From Doryteuthis pealeii (Eukaryota; Mollusca; Cephalopoda; Myopsida; Loliginidae): a stretch of 64,000 nucleotides of DNA. The translations under genes and the position numbers were made by a program. Location: positions 60,244,773 through 60,308,772 of the forward strand of contig CM042157.1 of the NCBI GenBank assembly GCA_023376005.1. Direction: 5' to 3'. A model generated the notes under the pieces. It searched no databases. It saw only the letters and a program-made list of their open reading frames with translations, and was not told the DNA's origin. Of the stretch, positions 1-10,609 are shown piece after piece; position 1 is the first letter of the stretch; the number at the start of each line of letters is the position of its first letter.

Positions 1-640
1 GGTTGTAAATATACATGAACAAACTTTTTAAAAATCATACAGTGAAATTCTAATGCAAAAAAAAAAAAAAAAAATCACCTATTGTTTGTAAACAAACAAC
101 CGGGAGTTTATGGTGCAAAGCAAAAGGTGTTCCTTTCAAAACAGCTCTCACCTGGGGTGCTTATTGGTTACTTGGTCCCTTTTATCTAACAAAAGTAAAA
201 AATATAACAAAAACCAAAGGATATAGAAATGAGGAAAGAAACAAACAATGGTGGGTCTCTCACACTCACAACCGGCCATGAATAGTCCGTGTAGACAGGA
301 AAACACACAACCCATACTAGCAGCAACTAAAGAAATAGGGTTGCCCAGTAAATTATATAAAGTTCACAACAACACAGGTGATTGCATTGAAGAAAGAAAC
401 ACCCCTTAAGACATGCCAACTCATCTAATATTGTAGTCCGTGTAGGAAGTGCCTTGCTAATTGATGGCCAGATCTCTACAGACACAAACCATTCAACACG
501 GCTAAAAATAAGCAATACCAAATGGTAGGTTAACTTGGTGTACAAAAAACACTAACATTAAAGTATTTATTGAAGATATTATGAGAATTTTCCAGTAACA
601 TCAGCGCTTTTCATTATCTATACCAAAATTTTCATTATAT

Positions 641-792
641 ATGTTGAAAGGAAAAATAAACAAAGGAAAGAAAATGCTGAATGGATGAAATAGAATTTAT
701 TTACCAACACATATTTTGGCCAGGAGTTTGTTCATGTACGTGTTTTATCCATTCAGCATTTTCTTTCCTTTGTTTATTTTTCCTTTCAACAT
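641..792. repeat. Fold-back element, 50-bp arms
   Basis: 641-690 is the reverse complement of 743-792 with one mismatch; the spacer is 52 bp. The arms are purine-rich (AAATAAACAAAGGAAAG) on the left. No coding content. It is a MITE or other palindromic element; no target duplication was resolved. Confidence 0.8.
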
Positions 793-819
793 ACCGTCGG
801 ATTTGCTTCCATTTTCAAC

Positions 820-820
820 T

Positions 821-848
<28 letters not shown>
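820..848. repeat. (TA)n microsatellite
   Basis: An uninterrupted TA tract directly abutting the start of the 'GTGATGCTGATAGCT' element. Confidence 0.9.
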
Positions 849-853
<5 letters not shown>

Positions 854-1185
854 GCTGATAGCTCTTTGATTTAATGCATCTGGGATGCATATATTTGTTT
901 GAATGCATCCCCGGGCCCAGCAGGGGGTCCAGTGAGCTTTGTCCACTGGACCTATAAAGTAATTAACAGCGTTGATCCCAGGACTCTATCCCCCCAGACA
1001 ATACCTGCCCCCTTAATTTAAAGGGGCAGGGCTGGATTCATTGCCTGAAGTGCCTCCCTTGAGGGGGAATGCCAACAGGATCAACATTTTTTTCACCCAC
1101 CACCCAGGAGTCTCAGCTTGGGGGTGGTCCCACATTAATAGGGCCTTTTGTTAACCCATACACATGGGGTACATGGTAAATACTG
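849..1185 (+). repeat. Element starting GATGCTGATAGCT, joined to a GC-richer repeat
   Basis: The first 50 bases match the left end of the element at 44163-44492. 1050-1180 (GGGGGAATGCCAACAGGATC to CACATGGGGTAC) recurs in reverse complement at 60085-60208. The block is distinctly GC-richer than its surroundings. Class unknown, probably a nonautonomous DNA transposon. Confidence 0.55.
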
Positions 1186-1191
1186 CATCCT

Positions 1192-1472
1192 CGAGTGGAC
1201 CTGAGAATAATGGCAATGAAGGTGTATTCCACACCCACAAAGATCCAGAATTGGAACCTAATCACTAGATGCAATTCAACCTCATACCCAAGACACTAAG
1301 ACCTTCAGTGACCACCTTCTAGCATGTATATGATAAAAGGGTTGGGCTTGGTATAGGGCAATAGGGTTGAGACAATCATATAGGTGCTAGGGATTGACGT
1401 GACCAACCGATCGTACTTTTAGCCTAAGTAAGGGTAAAGTGGAGTGTTGCATGTCAATGATAGGTCTACTAA
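1192..1472 (+). repeat. Rep-A copy, middle part
   Basis: It carries the Rep-A landmarks in order: GTGGACCTGAGAATAATGGC, a 'CCAGAATTGGAACCT' segment, 'CATACCCAAGACACTAAGACC', 'ATATGATAAAAGGGTTGGG', 'CAATCATATAGGTGCTAGGG', and 'AGTGGAGTGTTGCATGTCA'. The GGTTGG head is missing, replaced by the element to its left. It is noncoding. Confidence 0.75.
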
Positions 1473-2223
1473 TAGTTATTTACTGCAAGTGTAGAATTCA
1501 AAAGTTAACTGGTATTTCTGTTAGAAGAAGAGAAAAATAACCATAAAGAAGCAATACAGAGGTTCATATCAGTATGATAGACAAGTCCTAACCTTAGCTA
1601 ACCTGTTAGCAGTTCTCAGACTAGCGGGTTTGGTCATGTAACCAGCCGATTGTGAGAATAGGTTAGTTAGAGACTTAGAGTATTATTGTTATTGTGGTAT
1701 CTAAGTATAGTAAACGACTTGCCAATTTTTCCATTGGCAAGTTTTGTAGAACGGCATCAATATAATAGTGTGTACGTTGCAGAGAAAAGAAAGATAACAA
1801 AAGGCAACAAACATTGCACATATATTGTCATGCGTATTGATTCGTACAATGCTCCTTGTAGAAAATGCTCTCTTTACCTGAAAACCTTCTCTCTCACTCT
1901 CTCTCTCTCTCTCACTCTGTGTCGTTAATGTCACAGAGCATCCAAGTAGGCGAGACAATATTCTAATCTAAATAATAAAGCAATTCCCGATGAACACTTC
2001 TGAGAAAGACAAAAATAAAACCATCCATAAATTATCACAACCAGCAACAAATGACAGATTTCCCCTATCCCCACCTCATCCATCACTTTTTTTTTTTTTA
2101 AAGTAGGGAGACAGATCTATAGAAAATAAATAATCAATTCCTAATTCTCAATGATGCTGGGTTCGGTAATTTTAATTAGAAAGTTAAATGATTTTAAACT
2201 GCCATTCGATCAAACTTAATCAG

Positions 2224-2425
2224 GTTGGTTGGTTGGATTTTATGGCATGTCAACCCTTATTGGGTTATTCTATACCTCAAAGCTCACAACTTGAAAATGA
2301 CGAGGGTGGTAGTAAAAGAAATGTATCATGCCAATCTTCCAAGTGGGGATTTCGTTTGGCCGGTTAGTTGGTTGGTTAGCTGGTTGGATTTTACAGCATG
2401 TCAACCCTTGTTAGTTTATTTCCCT
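2224..2425 (+). repeat. Two Rep-A heads in tandem
   Basis: 2224-2290 and 2360-2425 each carry GGTTGG(N)TTGGATTTTA followed by GGCATGTCAACCC or AGCATGTCAACCC and TTATT. Both stop before the Rep-A body. They are solo copies of the head module discussed in the findings. Confidence 0.65.
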
Positions 2426-2730
2426 GAATTTTTTAGATGAGGCTTAATAATTAGTATTATTTGTATTATTCAGACTATTGTCCTCATCTTCATTGTTATC
2501 TGTACAAGGTTTCGGCTGATGTGCCCTCTGGCCTTCTTCAGGTATTTCTTGTCGGACTTGGGAACCTTCTTGTAATCGGGAGACATCAAAGAACTTTGAA
2601 CCTAACCCTTTATTCAGTCCACAGGAGTATCCTGTTCTCATTTCGCCAAATATAGCTGGGGTAGAGGTGTTAAGCTGTGTTAATTATATGCTATGTTACT
2701 GCTGCCCCTGACCAGGATTGAACCTGCATA
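2424..2730 (-). repeat. SINE-3 copy, one internal unit
   Basis: Read on the minus strand it runs from a B-box-like 'GGTTCAATCCTGGTCAGGGG' through 'AGAACAGGATACTCC' and one KKVP-encoding unit to 'ACCTGAAGAAGGCC', 'AGCCGAAACC' and the terminal 'AGCCTCATCTAAAAAATTCAG'-like tail. The tRNA-like 5' head is cut short. It abuts a Rep-A fragment. Confidence 0.75.
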
Positions 2731-2732
2731 TA

Positions 2733-2835
2733 TGAGACCCTAACAGGTATGACCACCCCAGGTCAGAGAGACTAATGGCAATGAATGGTACTCCATACTC
2801 CCAAAACTGTTGGCTGGGGCAGTAGAATCACCATG
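2733..2835 (+). repeat. Rep-A fragment
   Basis: It holds the Rep-A segment 'GAGACCCTAACAGGTATGAC' through 'ACTCCATACTCCCAAAACT'. Both ends are missing. Confidence 0.6.
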
Positions 2836-2985
2836 CGCACCTCTGCATCCAAATTAATCTTTTAAATATATCATTGATTTATACCTTTATTGTGAAAAAT
2901 AGGGTGTGTATTTTATTGGTCTTTGTAGGTCTCCAATTGTCCTTTATAAAATCTCTCATTGTCCAAACAAACATACAAAAATTTT

Positions 2986-3065
<80 letters not shown>
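2986..3065. repeat. (CA)n(TA)n(GA)n compound microsatellite
   Basis: Short CA run, long TA tract at about 2998-3053, then GAGAGAGAGAGA. A second pure TA tract lies at 3250-3286. Between them is a repeat of the 'CTCCAATTTTCCTATATAAA / CAGACAGACA' type, which is partly repeated at 2880-2985 and, more divergently, at 21540-21700. Confidence 0.85.
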
Positions 3066-3246
3066 CATACAGATAAATAGATGAATTAAATTTTTATTTA
3101 GCAATTCTTATGGAAAATGAGGGGTAAAATGTTTTTTTTAAATCCCTCTTGGACAAAAATAGAATGTGGATTTTACTCAACTTTGTCTCCAATTTTCCTA
3201 TATAAAAGGACATGCACCCAGTCATTGTACAACAAACCTACAGACA

Positions 3247-3290
<44 letters not shown>

Positions 3291-3783
3291 TTTTCCAACA
3301 CAAAAACCAGACAGTTGTACTTAATCTGATCCTGAGCTCATTAAAATTTGGCTTACATCAGTTTGTCCCATTGTTTTTAAGGATTTTTCTTGTTTTGGGG
3401 GGGGATTTTTTTATTTATTTTCTATTTAAATTGGTAAAATCTGCTCAGCAGAAAATAAGGAACCATTTTTTTTCTTCTAATCCTATTCAACATCTGCCCA
3501 AAATGGTTTAAAAATAAATCTATGTAATCTGAGAGATTCTTATGTAAAATACAAGTCAAGAAGAATGGAGAACGACAGAGTCACAATTACACAGGAAGAC
3601 AACTAATAAATTTGACACTAGACAATACAGACAAACAGAGAGAGAGTCCAGCCATCTTTTTATTAACAAATAACAATGGCGAAACCAGTATTTCCATTCT
3701 GCTTACACAATGTTGGAACTGGTACTTCTCATTTTTAAAATCTTAAGAACAAATTACAATACTTATTTGTTATTAGCTATAAA

Positions 3784-3990
3784 ATGGCAGTTTAGCTCAG
3801 TCGGTAGAGTGTCCGCCGAGGAATTCAATACTGGCTCTCGCCAACTTAGCATATGAGTAGCACAGGGATCTGTGTGGTAAAGTGAGGAGCTGATGGTAGG
3901 TGTGGCACTCCAGCTCAGATGCTAAATAATCTCCTTAGTTTAGTACTCGTGAAAAGGGCATAGACTCTCTCACTGTCTGACTGATACTGA
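3784..3990 (+). repeat. SINE-1 copy
   Basis: The tRNA-like head 'GTTTAGCTCAGTCGGTAGAG' (A box) leads into a degenerate B box, then the shared body 'TGAGTAGCACAGGGATCTG', 'GAGCTGATGGTAGGTGTGGC', 'AATAATCTCCTTAG' and 'GTGAAAAGGGCATAGACTC'. It is a retroposed tRNA-derived SINE, not a tRNA gene: the head does not close as a tRNA. Confidence 0.85.
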
Positions 3991-4017
3991 GATTTTTTTA
4001 AAAATAGACGTGAATTA

Positions 4018-4335
4018 CACAAGGATACTGCATGCTGTCCAGAACAAATCCTGAAAGCAGTACCCAACAAAAAAGCAGCTGTACGGCCACTTACCTCCTA
4101 TCACACAAACCATCCCAGTAAAATGAACAAGACTAGCTGGACACTGCTGGAGAAGTAAGAAAGAAAGTTGTAAGTGACTTCTACACATGGACACTCCAGT
4201 GCGAGCCAACCAGTAAAGACATTGATCAGCTTTATGCAGATACTGGATGGGGTGAGGAGGACTTGCTAGGAGCAATGACCGATAGGGACAGGTGGTGAGA
4301 GTCATAGGTATCCATGCTGACAGTACGCCATAATA
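4018..4335 (+). pseudogene. LINE-a fragment, C-terminal end of the reverse-transcriptase ORF
   Basis: The plus strand reads, with stops and shifts, CTRMLHAVQNKS, KQYPTKKQLYGHLPPITQTI, TRLAGHCWRSK, YADTGW and LLGAMTDRDRW. This is the tail of a non-LTR retrotransposon polyprotein found widely in invertebrates (pattern NKSW..QHPTKKQLYGHLPPI...RHAGHCWRS). It is a dead, 5'-truncated insertion. Related pieces lie at 6068-6200 (plus), 8960-9340 (minus) and 53600-53990 (minus). Confidence 0.75.
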
Positions 4336-4562
4336 ATGACGACTAAATCAATGAATTTTTAACAAATGTTTAAATGCTAATTTCAACAGAAGCTTCTATA
4401 GATTAAATGTAGCACTTCTTTCTAGTGTATTAGTCTCAAGTAATATTTGCAAGAAAACTATAATGATGATTTAAATGATTTAAGGTTAATGTACTGTTTG
4501 ACTTTTGTATGGCAAGTTAGTAAAAGGCCCCGATTGGTAGGTAAGACCATGTTTATGCTTTA

Positions 4563-4775
4563 AAGATGTCTACGGAGAGACATGAGGATATGCCACATTA
4601 ACACCAACATGTGGGAGGCAGATGCAGAATATTGAGCAGTCTGGCGCCTCAACATTAAGTAAAGCACGAAGAGGAGTGAGGTAGAAAGGAGAGTTGTCTC
4701 GACAGCAAAGAGAGCCAGAAAGAGGGAGCAAAAACAGCAGCCCCAGAAAACATCACAGTTTGTGTGCATTCAACA
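4563..4775 (+). pseudogene. LINE-b fragment, basic C-terminal tail
   Basis: The translation gives TNMWEADAEY then a basic stretch with TAKRARKREQKQQPQKTSQF. This resembles the WE-x-A-xDR-xxWR ... KRARRK ... F-x-C tail that follows the reverse transcriptase in many invertebrate LINEs and ends in a zinc-finger-like motif. It contains stops. The same tail is at 11080-11215 on the minus strand. Confidence 0.6.
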
Positions 4776-4804
4776 GTATAGAAGAATAAAAGATATGAAG
4801 GATA

Positions 4805-5605
4805 ACCAAGTTTGTTTGTTTGTTTTTGTTTCTTTTGTTATCACCTCAGTGGGTCATTTAATGCTGATAAAGTTTTGAAATAAAGTAGATTTTTAATGAT
4901 ACTCAATTTTTTTATAAATACATTTTTCTATTTAACCCATAGATGGGACCCTAACAGGTACTACCACTCCAGGTCAGAGTGAACCTGGGAGCAATGGTGA
5001 TGAAGGGGTGCTCCACATTCCCCAAACCTCCAAAACTGGAACCTCACCATCAGAGTTTAACGCCATTCCCAGGAGATGTAGACCCTCAGCCACCTCTTCT
5101 AGTACCGATATGATAAAAAAGCTGGGGCTTGCCATTGGAGCAATCATATAAGTGCTAGGCTTGACGTAACCAGCCGATGATCAGAGGGGGCCTCTCCGAC
5201 CACCCGTCTAGCCCAAGAAAGGGCAAAGTGGAGTATTGCAAGTCGGACTGCTCAACCACTCAGGATGACCAAGAGAGAATGAAGTATTGGAGTCCTGTAT
5301 CTCTCCAAGTCATTTTTGAATGTTCACCTTATCCTGTCTTTGTTTGTTACTCTCTCTTGATTATTGATTGTTCCTGTAGTTGTAGTACATGTTAGGGCCC
5401 ATCTATGGGTTAAATAGAAAAAATGAGTTTTAAAAAGCTCCAGAGTGGAGTGTTGCATGTCATGGACTGCTCAGCCACCAAGATTCCATCCTTAAGCATC
5501 ACATGGCAAACATGTGGCCCCATTGGAGGAGGGGGACCTTATTCGTCGGCAGAGATGCAGTCAGCATATTCTACATCCCCAACCGACAGGCCTACTATTA
5601 TTAGG
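4805..5605 (+). repeat. Rep-A copy, interrupted
   Basis: It has the head variant 'CACCTCAGTGGGTCATTTAA' and the body from 'CATAGATGGGACCCTAACAG' to 5260. Foreign sequence follows at about 5262-5436, including an inverted Rep-A piece ('GGGCCCATCTATGGGTTAAA'). The Rep-A tail then resumes at 5437 ('GAGTGGAGTGTTGCATGTCA' to the CCCCATTGG region). The copy was evidently rearranged after insertion. Confidence 0.7.
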
Positions 5606-5766
5606 AAATCAATAACCCAATATAAGAAATGAGGTACTCATAACAAAATTGAATAAAAGTCATCTTCAATATTTCAGCATGAAATTTAGTAATTGAGTTG
5701 CCAGTTTTGAGCTGTGAGGAATGAAATTAAAAAAAAAAAGTTAGCTGGTTATCATGAGTTAGCATT

Positions 5767-5990
5767 TTAACTCTTTGCCTACTTTAAACTGCTTGCAGCA
5801 GCTCTTTGTTTCTACGCATACCACACCCAAGCAAAGTACAAAAACTGATCATCATTATGTCGCACAATTAGCACGGATGGGATATTTCAAAGTTCATTAT
5901 CTATCTCAGAACTCATTCTATTTAAATAAAGTCTTATTATTATTATTATTGTAATCTGAGTCCTTCTGCCCAATTATAATGAACTATCAG
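5767..5990. repeat. Rearranged MITE-2 copy
   Basis: It starts TTAACTCTTTGCCTAC, the MITE-2 terminus. The first half is the reverse complement of the right end of the intact copies. The second half ('GGGATATTTCAAAGTTCA' onward) is in direct orientation, so two right-end segments face each other around a short LINE-like piece (TCGCACAATTAGCACGG). Confidence 0.6.
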
Positions 5991-6200
5991 TTTTTGTGCT
6001 ACTGGCTTTAGAGGCTTACCATAGAGTGGGGAGGTATCTCCTTTCTTTTTAAAACACATGAACTCAGTTTTATCAGACTGCACCACTTGGACCATAATGA
6101 GGCACCTGGAGTAATAAGCTAGATTGGAGCTGCACAAGAATGCTGCGTGTAATCTTGAACAAGTCGTGGAAACAACACCTCTCAAGGAAGCAGGGTCATT
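5975..6200 (+). pseudogene. LINE-a fragment with an inverted 5' part
   Basis: The plus strand from about 6085 reads CTTWTIMRHLE and, after shifts, TRMLRVILNKSWKQH. The minus strand from about 6091 down to 5985 reads KTEFMCFKKKGDTSPLYGKP, which belongs about 60 residues further upstream in the same ORF family. Inverted upstream part followed by direct downstream part is the twin-priming arrangement known for LINEs. Confidence 0.6.
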
Positions 6201-6990
6201 CCATGTCAATTCACCAGGGCGTTACACCCACCGACACCGAATTACCTGAAATTTAGCACAAATGTTCCCCTTCATGAGTTAGGAAAGTGTGCCAAATTAT
6301 TTTGTCTTAAACTATACCGTTCCGATTTTAGAGGGGGGTTATAATTTTCCTATTTTGCCTCAAAATAAGGCCGTGCAGTGTCACAGAATCTCAGTGTTTT
6401 TTAAAAAATACTTCCATGCATTCAATATTTCTGAAATTTGATATGTAGGGCAAATAAGGATTGTAGAATCCAAATATCCAACTATTCTAACCCTATACCT
6501 GATAGAAAATTTTATTTTGATCACCCAAATGCATGACTCCAAAATCAACAACTTTTCACCTATGTAGCTTACGGTCAGTCTATTGAAAATTTGACCTCTT
6601 CAATTTTCATAATATTTTTTTCTAACATCTACTATGCCTGCCTAAGTTCACCAAAGAATTTTTGAGGGGTTCAAGTCTACTTTAGAAGATATGAACCTGC
6701 AAAGTTTAGAGTTTTTTCCTATGTACATGCTGGATTTCAGTGAAAGATTATAATTAAAGACAATCATCCTAATGCTCCATGAACTCTCAACTGTTGATAT
6801 TCTGCTTAGGGACTTCTTAAACTATTCAATAATATTGTTTTTATTTTAAATTAGCACGAGTCAAAAAGTAATGCCATTTTGTTTAGTACAGGTATAATTA
6901 CCGACACCATATCAAGTATAGAAAAGTTTTAAAAAAAGATCTTGAGATACTCCTAAGCATAGCAAAGAATGAGAATGCAGTATCATAATA
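6201..6990. other. Unassigned AT-rich stretch
   Basis: This 0.8-kb block starts 'GGGTCATTCCATGTCAATTC' and matches no other part of the window. No open frame of note and no recognised element were seen. It may be single-copy intron or an unrecognised transposon body. Confidence 0.4.
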
Positions 6991-7002
6991 AAAACTACAC
7001 AG

Positions 7003-7545
7003 GGTTGGTTGGTTGAATTTTATGGCATGTCAACACTTGGGTTATTTTATGCTGAAGATGTTTTTGTTTTATTCATTCTTGTTGGGTACCCAAATTTTTT
7101 AAACTCATTTTTTTTTTTAAATAATTTTTTATTATTTTAACTCATAGATGAGACTCTAATAAGTACTACCACTCTGGATCAGAGTGGACCGGGAGTAATG
7201 GCGATAAAGCAGTACTCCACATTCCCCCCAGAGATGCAGTTTAATGCCATACAAGGACACTAAGACCTCAGCCACTACTTTTTAGCACATATATGATAAA
7301 AAGGGTTAGGGTGGTTGCCATAAAAGCACAAGGGACGTGACAAGCCAATTGATTGAGGGTGCCTCTCTGACTTCCTGTCTAGCTCAACTAAGGGGTCAAA
7401 GTGGAGTATTGCATGTCATGGACTGCTCAGCCACCAGAATCCCATCCTTAAGCATCACAGTTCACCACTCACTGCCAACAGGTGGCCCAACTGGGTGTGG
7501 GGAGCTTATTGCTCTGAAATTTGAAGTCGATATATTCTACAGCCA
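7003..7545 (+). repeat. Rep-A copy, nearly full length
   Basis: It runs from the head 'GGGTTGGTTGGTTGAATTTT' with GGCATGTCAAC through 'TTTTATGCTGAAGATG', 'CATAGATGAGACTCTAATAA', 'AGTGGACCGGGAGTAATGG' and 'AGTGGAGTATTGCATGTCAT' to the 'CAACAGGTGGCCC' tail. About 150 bp of the centre is shortened. Confidence 0.8.
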
Positions 7546-7778
7546 GTATAGAGAAGATAGCAGAAATATAAAAACAGAGCAGTGAATAATGAATAAGAAG
7601 CATTCAACAAAGATTTATTTTTTAACTTTTTAAATCCCTAGAAACACAGTAAATATATATATATGAATCCAAAAGTGAATGTAATAGCATGACTGGTGTT
7701 TGAATTCGCTTACAGCATATAAATTTCCTTCATTGACATTGTGTGCGTGTGTGTGTGTGTATATATATAAGTAAAAGT

Positions 7779-8024
7779 AAAGTCGTCGGGGCGGCCTAAT
7801 GTCGGTATCAGCCATGCAGCGAGGGAGTCTATCCCCTTTTCACTAGTGCTAGACCAAGGAGATTATCTTAACATCTGAGGTGGAGCGCCACACCTACCAT
7901 CAGCTCCTTACTTTACCGCACAGATCCCTGTGCTACTCATACGCTGAGTTGGCGAGGGCAGGTATCAAACTAGGAACCTTGTGGTTTCTAGCCGAACGCT
8001 CTACCGACTGAGCTAACCCGGCCC
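7779..8024 (-). repeat. SINE-1 copy (first of a head-to-tail pair)
   Basis: Full-length and well preserved. On the minus strand it begins GGGCCGGGTTAGCTCAGTCG and ends in 'GGCCGCCCCGACGACTTTAC'. The A box is intact; the B box is GTTTGATACCT, with T in place of C. Confidence 0.92.
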
Positions 8025-8026
8025 TT

Positions 8027-8278
8027 AAAGTAAAGTCAACGGGGCGGCCTAAAGTAGGTATCAGCCAGTCAGCGAGAGAGTCTATCCCCTTTTCAATAGC
8101 GCTAGTCCAAGGAGATTGTTTTAGCATCTGAGGTGGAGCGCCACACCTACCATCAGCTCCTTACTTTACCACAAAGATCCCTATGCTACTCATACGCTGA
8201 GTTGGCGAGGACCAGTATCGAACTAGAAACCTTGTGGTTTCTAGTCGAACGCTCTACCGACTGAGCTAACCCGGCCCC
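8027..8278 (-). repeat. SINE-1 copy (second of the pair)
   Basis: Full-length, same strand as the preceding copy, joined by only 2 bp of 'TTAAAGTAAAGT' junction. The B box is GTTCGATACTGG. Its tail reads 'GCCGCCCCGTTGACTTTAC'. Confidence 0.92.
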
Positions 8279-8379
8279 TGATTATATATATCCCAAAATG
8301 ATGACTTTTATTCATTTTTTTTCTTATCAAAAAAGGTAAATAAAATACTATTATACTTGAAAAGCACCAAAATGCTTTA

Positions 8380-8645
8380 ATAGCAGCATCATCATGTCAC
8401 CCTGACAACATGAATTTCCATGATTCTCTTTCACCGCCCATCCCTATTGGTCATCCTTTCTGACAAGTCCACTTCACAACATTGAGCATATTCACTGAGC
8501 TGATCAATGTATCGAGTTAGTCTACCCACTTTGGTGTGTTCATGTGTAGGTGTTCACAGAAGGTTGTACATGACTTCATCCTTACCTTTCCAGCAGTGTT
8601 GCAGTCTAACATGTTAGCCACTACGCCATGGGAACACCCTCTCGA
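8380..8645. repeat. Degenerate LINE-like end plus Rep-C tail
   Basis: The CATCATCATGTCACC start and the region to 8600 resemble the trinucleotide-rich 3' ends of the other LINE-a copies, but no protein motif could be read. 8597-8640 ('TCTAACATGTTAGCCACTAC') is the reverse tRNA-like tail shared with Rep-C. Confidence 0.35.
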
Positions 8646-8879
8646 AGAACATAAGCAATATTTGGCCAGTGATAATTATTTCGATAAACCACAAAAGCAC
8701 ACTGAAATCAAACGCTAATGAGAGAGGATAATTAGCTGGCCAAGAAAACCTCCAATCGGGAGTGTCGATGGAGATGAAAGTGAAGTTGTTGTATTGTTAG
8801 CAAGCATTATTTCATTTTTTGTCATCTGTCTGATGTCCTAACAATGAAAACTACAATTAGCCTGAATAAAAGCTTACAT

Positions 8880-8958
8880 ATTTTGATTGATTTTAAAGGC
8901 ATATCAACCTGTCTAGAGTTGTCTTATACCTAGAGTTTAGGGAATTGCACTCATTGTC
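8880..8958 (+). repeat. Rep-E copy
   Basis: 'GATTGATTTTAAAGGCATAT' then CAACCTGTCTAGAGT and 'GTTTAGGGAATTGCACTCAT'. The head resembles those of Rep-A and Rep-C. Confidence 0.65.
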
Positions 8959-8959
8959 A

Positions 8960-9340
8960 TCATCATCATCATGTTGCACAATTAGCACAGATATCCATGA
9001 CAATCTCTCTCCAACCTTCTCTATCATTCATTGTCCCAGGGAGGTCCACTGCGCAGCATCCAGTATCCTCGCATAGTTGGACAATGTAGGTCCTTGATGG
9101 GTGGCTTGCATTAGCATGACCATGTGTTGGCTTCCACATAAGAATGGAGCTTGTCCTTGCTCCTCCAGCAGTGTCCAGCATGCCTTATCCATCTCCCCCA
9201 GATGGTTTGTGAGATAGGGGGCAGGTGGCCTTACAGCTGCTTCCTTGTGGGGTGCTGTTTCCATGCTTTGTTCAAGAATGCATGCAGCATTCTTGTGCAG
9301 CTCCCATCTAGCTTATTCTCAAGGTGCCTCGTTAGGGTCC
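8960..9340 (-). pseudogene. LINE-a fragment, C-terminal end
   Basis: The minus strand reads, with frame changes, WELHKNAACILEQ (a shifted form of the TRML..NK region), KEAAVRPPAPYLTNHLG (shifted KQLYGHLPPI), then HAGHCWRS-like GGARTSSILMWKPTHGHAN, RTYIVQLCEDTGCCAVDLPG and TMNDREGWREIVMDICA. These match the order of the LINE tail. Its 3' end is the ATGATGATGATG run. Several frameshifts; nonfunctional. Confidence 0.8.
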
Positions 9341-9382
9341 AAGTGCACGCATTCATTGTACATTTATATTCAAATTATTATT

Positions 9383-9655
9383 TGTGGAGATGTAATGGTC
9401 ATGTCGTAGGAAGTGAACATGGTAAGATGAGTTTAAATCTTGGACAAGACTATTTGCATTTCACATAGCACTAATACTCTTGGGAAAGGTATGAATCCAG
9501 CTATTCTGCCTCCAGCTATGGGTAAATAGTAAGGCAAACTGGGATTTTTAACCTCGGTTAGGCAACCAGTCTAGGAGAAGGTGAACTGAATTCAAATTCC
9601 ACTTAAGAAATAAACTTTGTGTCACATCCTGTTCATGCAGAGGTGCTGGTATATA
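9383..9655 (+). repeat. SINE-2 copy
   Basis: A worn tRNA-like head ('GAGATGTAATGGTCATGTCG') is followed by the SINE-2 body 'GCATTTCACATAGCACTAAT', 'GGGAAAGGTATGAATCC', 'GGTTAGGCAACCAGTCTAGG' and the tail 'GTGTCACATCCTGTTCATGC'. A (TA)n tract follows at 9651. Confidence 0.85.
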
Positions 9656-9909
9656 TATATATATATATTTACATATATTATATAAACTATTATATGTTAT
9701 TGGCAGCAAGGTTCAACTAACACACCATTAACATCTGCATCTGATATTGTGGGCAAACCTGAGACATTACTTTTTAGAGCGCCCTTTTTGTGAGAAAAAC
9801 CTATATGTCTTTTTTCGTCAATAACAAAAATGCATAGCCAACAGTAGTAAAAATGTATATATATAATTTTTACTACAAATTTCAGCATTAATAGCCCATA
9901 AAAATTGAT

Positions 9910-9986
9910 ATACCAATATATATATATATATATAATATATATATATATATTATATATATATATATATTATATATATATATATATAT

Positions 9987-10021
<35 letters not shown>
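9910..10021. repeat. (TA)n(GA)n compound microsatellite
   Basis: Interrupted TA tracts to about 9988, then GAGAGATAGAGAGAGA to 10021. Confidence 0.9.
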
Positions 10022-10133
10022 AATGGTATATCAACTCTTTATGGGCTATTTAATGCTGAAATTTGATTCATTTGTAAATATCTTGTAATCATAACTATTT
10101 TCAATAATCTATTGCATTTTTTTTTAATTACAC

Positions 10134-10374
10134 TTAACTCATTGTCTACTTTAGGCTGCTCACAGCAGCTCTCCCAACATTACGATCCTACCATAAACTA
10201 CTAGCAGTGACTCTTGCATATATCACTATAATTAAGGAGAAGGACTCAGATTACAATAATAATAAGACTTTATTTGCATAGAATGAGTTCTGAGATGAAT
10301 AGATACTGAACTTTGAAATATCCCATCATACAGGTAAAAAAAATACCATGGAAAATGTTTTGGTAAAGAGTTAA
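10134..10374 (-). mobile_element. MITE-2 copy
   Basis: It is 241 bp bounded by TTAA. The left end reads TTAACTCATTGTCTAC and the right end TGGTAAAGAGTTAA, an imperfect terminal inverted repeat. The interior is shared with 17026-17277 and 52389-52636. It has no ORF. TTAA-bounded ends starting with a CTCTTTG-like motif suggest a piggyBac-type nonautonomous element (inference). Confidence 0.7.
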
Positions 10375-10605
10375 AGGGTATTAGTCCAAATGTAATAGCA
10401 TGACAGAAGTTCAAACATTTACTACAATGTAGTCGAACATGTTAGCCACTATGCCACGAGGACTCACCCCCAATTATAGAATAGATGGGACCCTAACAGT
10501 TATTACTCTTCCCAGTCAGAGTGGATCTGGGAGTAATGACACTGAAGAAGTACTCCACACTCTCCAGAAGTAGAGCTTCATCATCTGATGCAGTTTAACA
10601 TGTTA
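10372..10605 (+). repeat. Rep-C tail then Rep-A fragment
   Basis: 10377-10470 is the Rep-C tail with the reversed tRNA-like box ('GAACATGTTAGCCACTATGC'). 10483-10605 is a Rep-A piece from 'AGATGGGACCCTAACAG' to 'GATGCAGTTTAACATG'. Confidence 0.6.
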
Positions 10606-10609
10606 CCTG

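Noticed and set aside
7980..8024. tRNA gene calls at SINE-1 heads (also 8230-8278, 24430-24500, 38000-38040, 60840-60889)
   Set aside because: A and B boxes are visible but the acceptor and anticodon arms do not close, and each is followed by the same 170-bp body. They are SINE heads.
9151..9468. 105-codon plus-strand frame
   Set aside because: It is the antisense shadow of a LINE-a fragment running on the minus strand.
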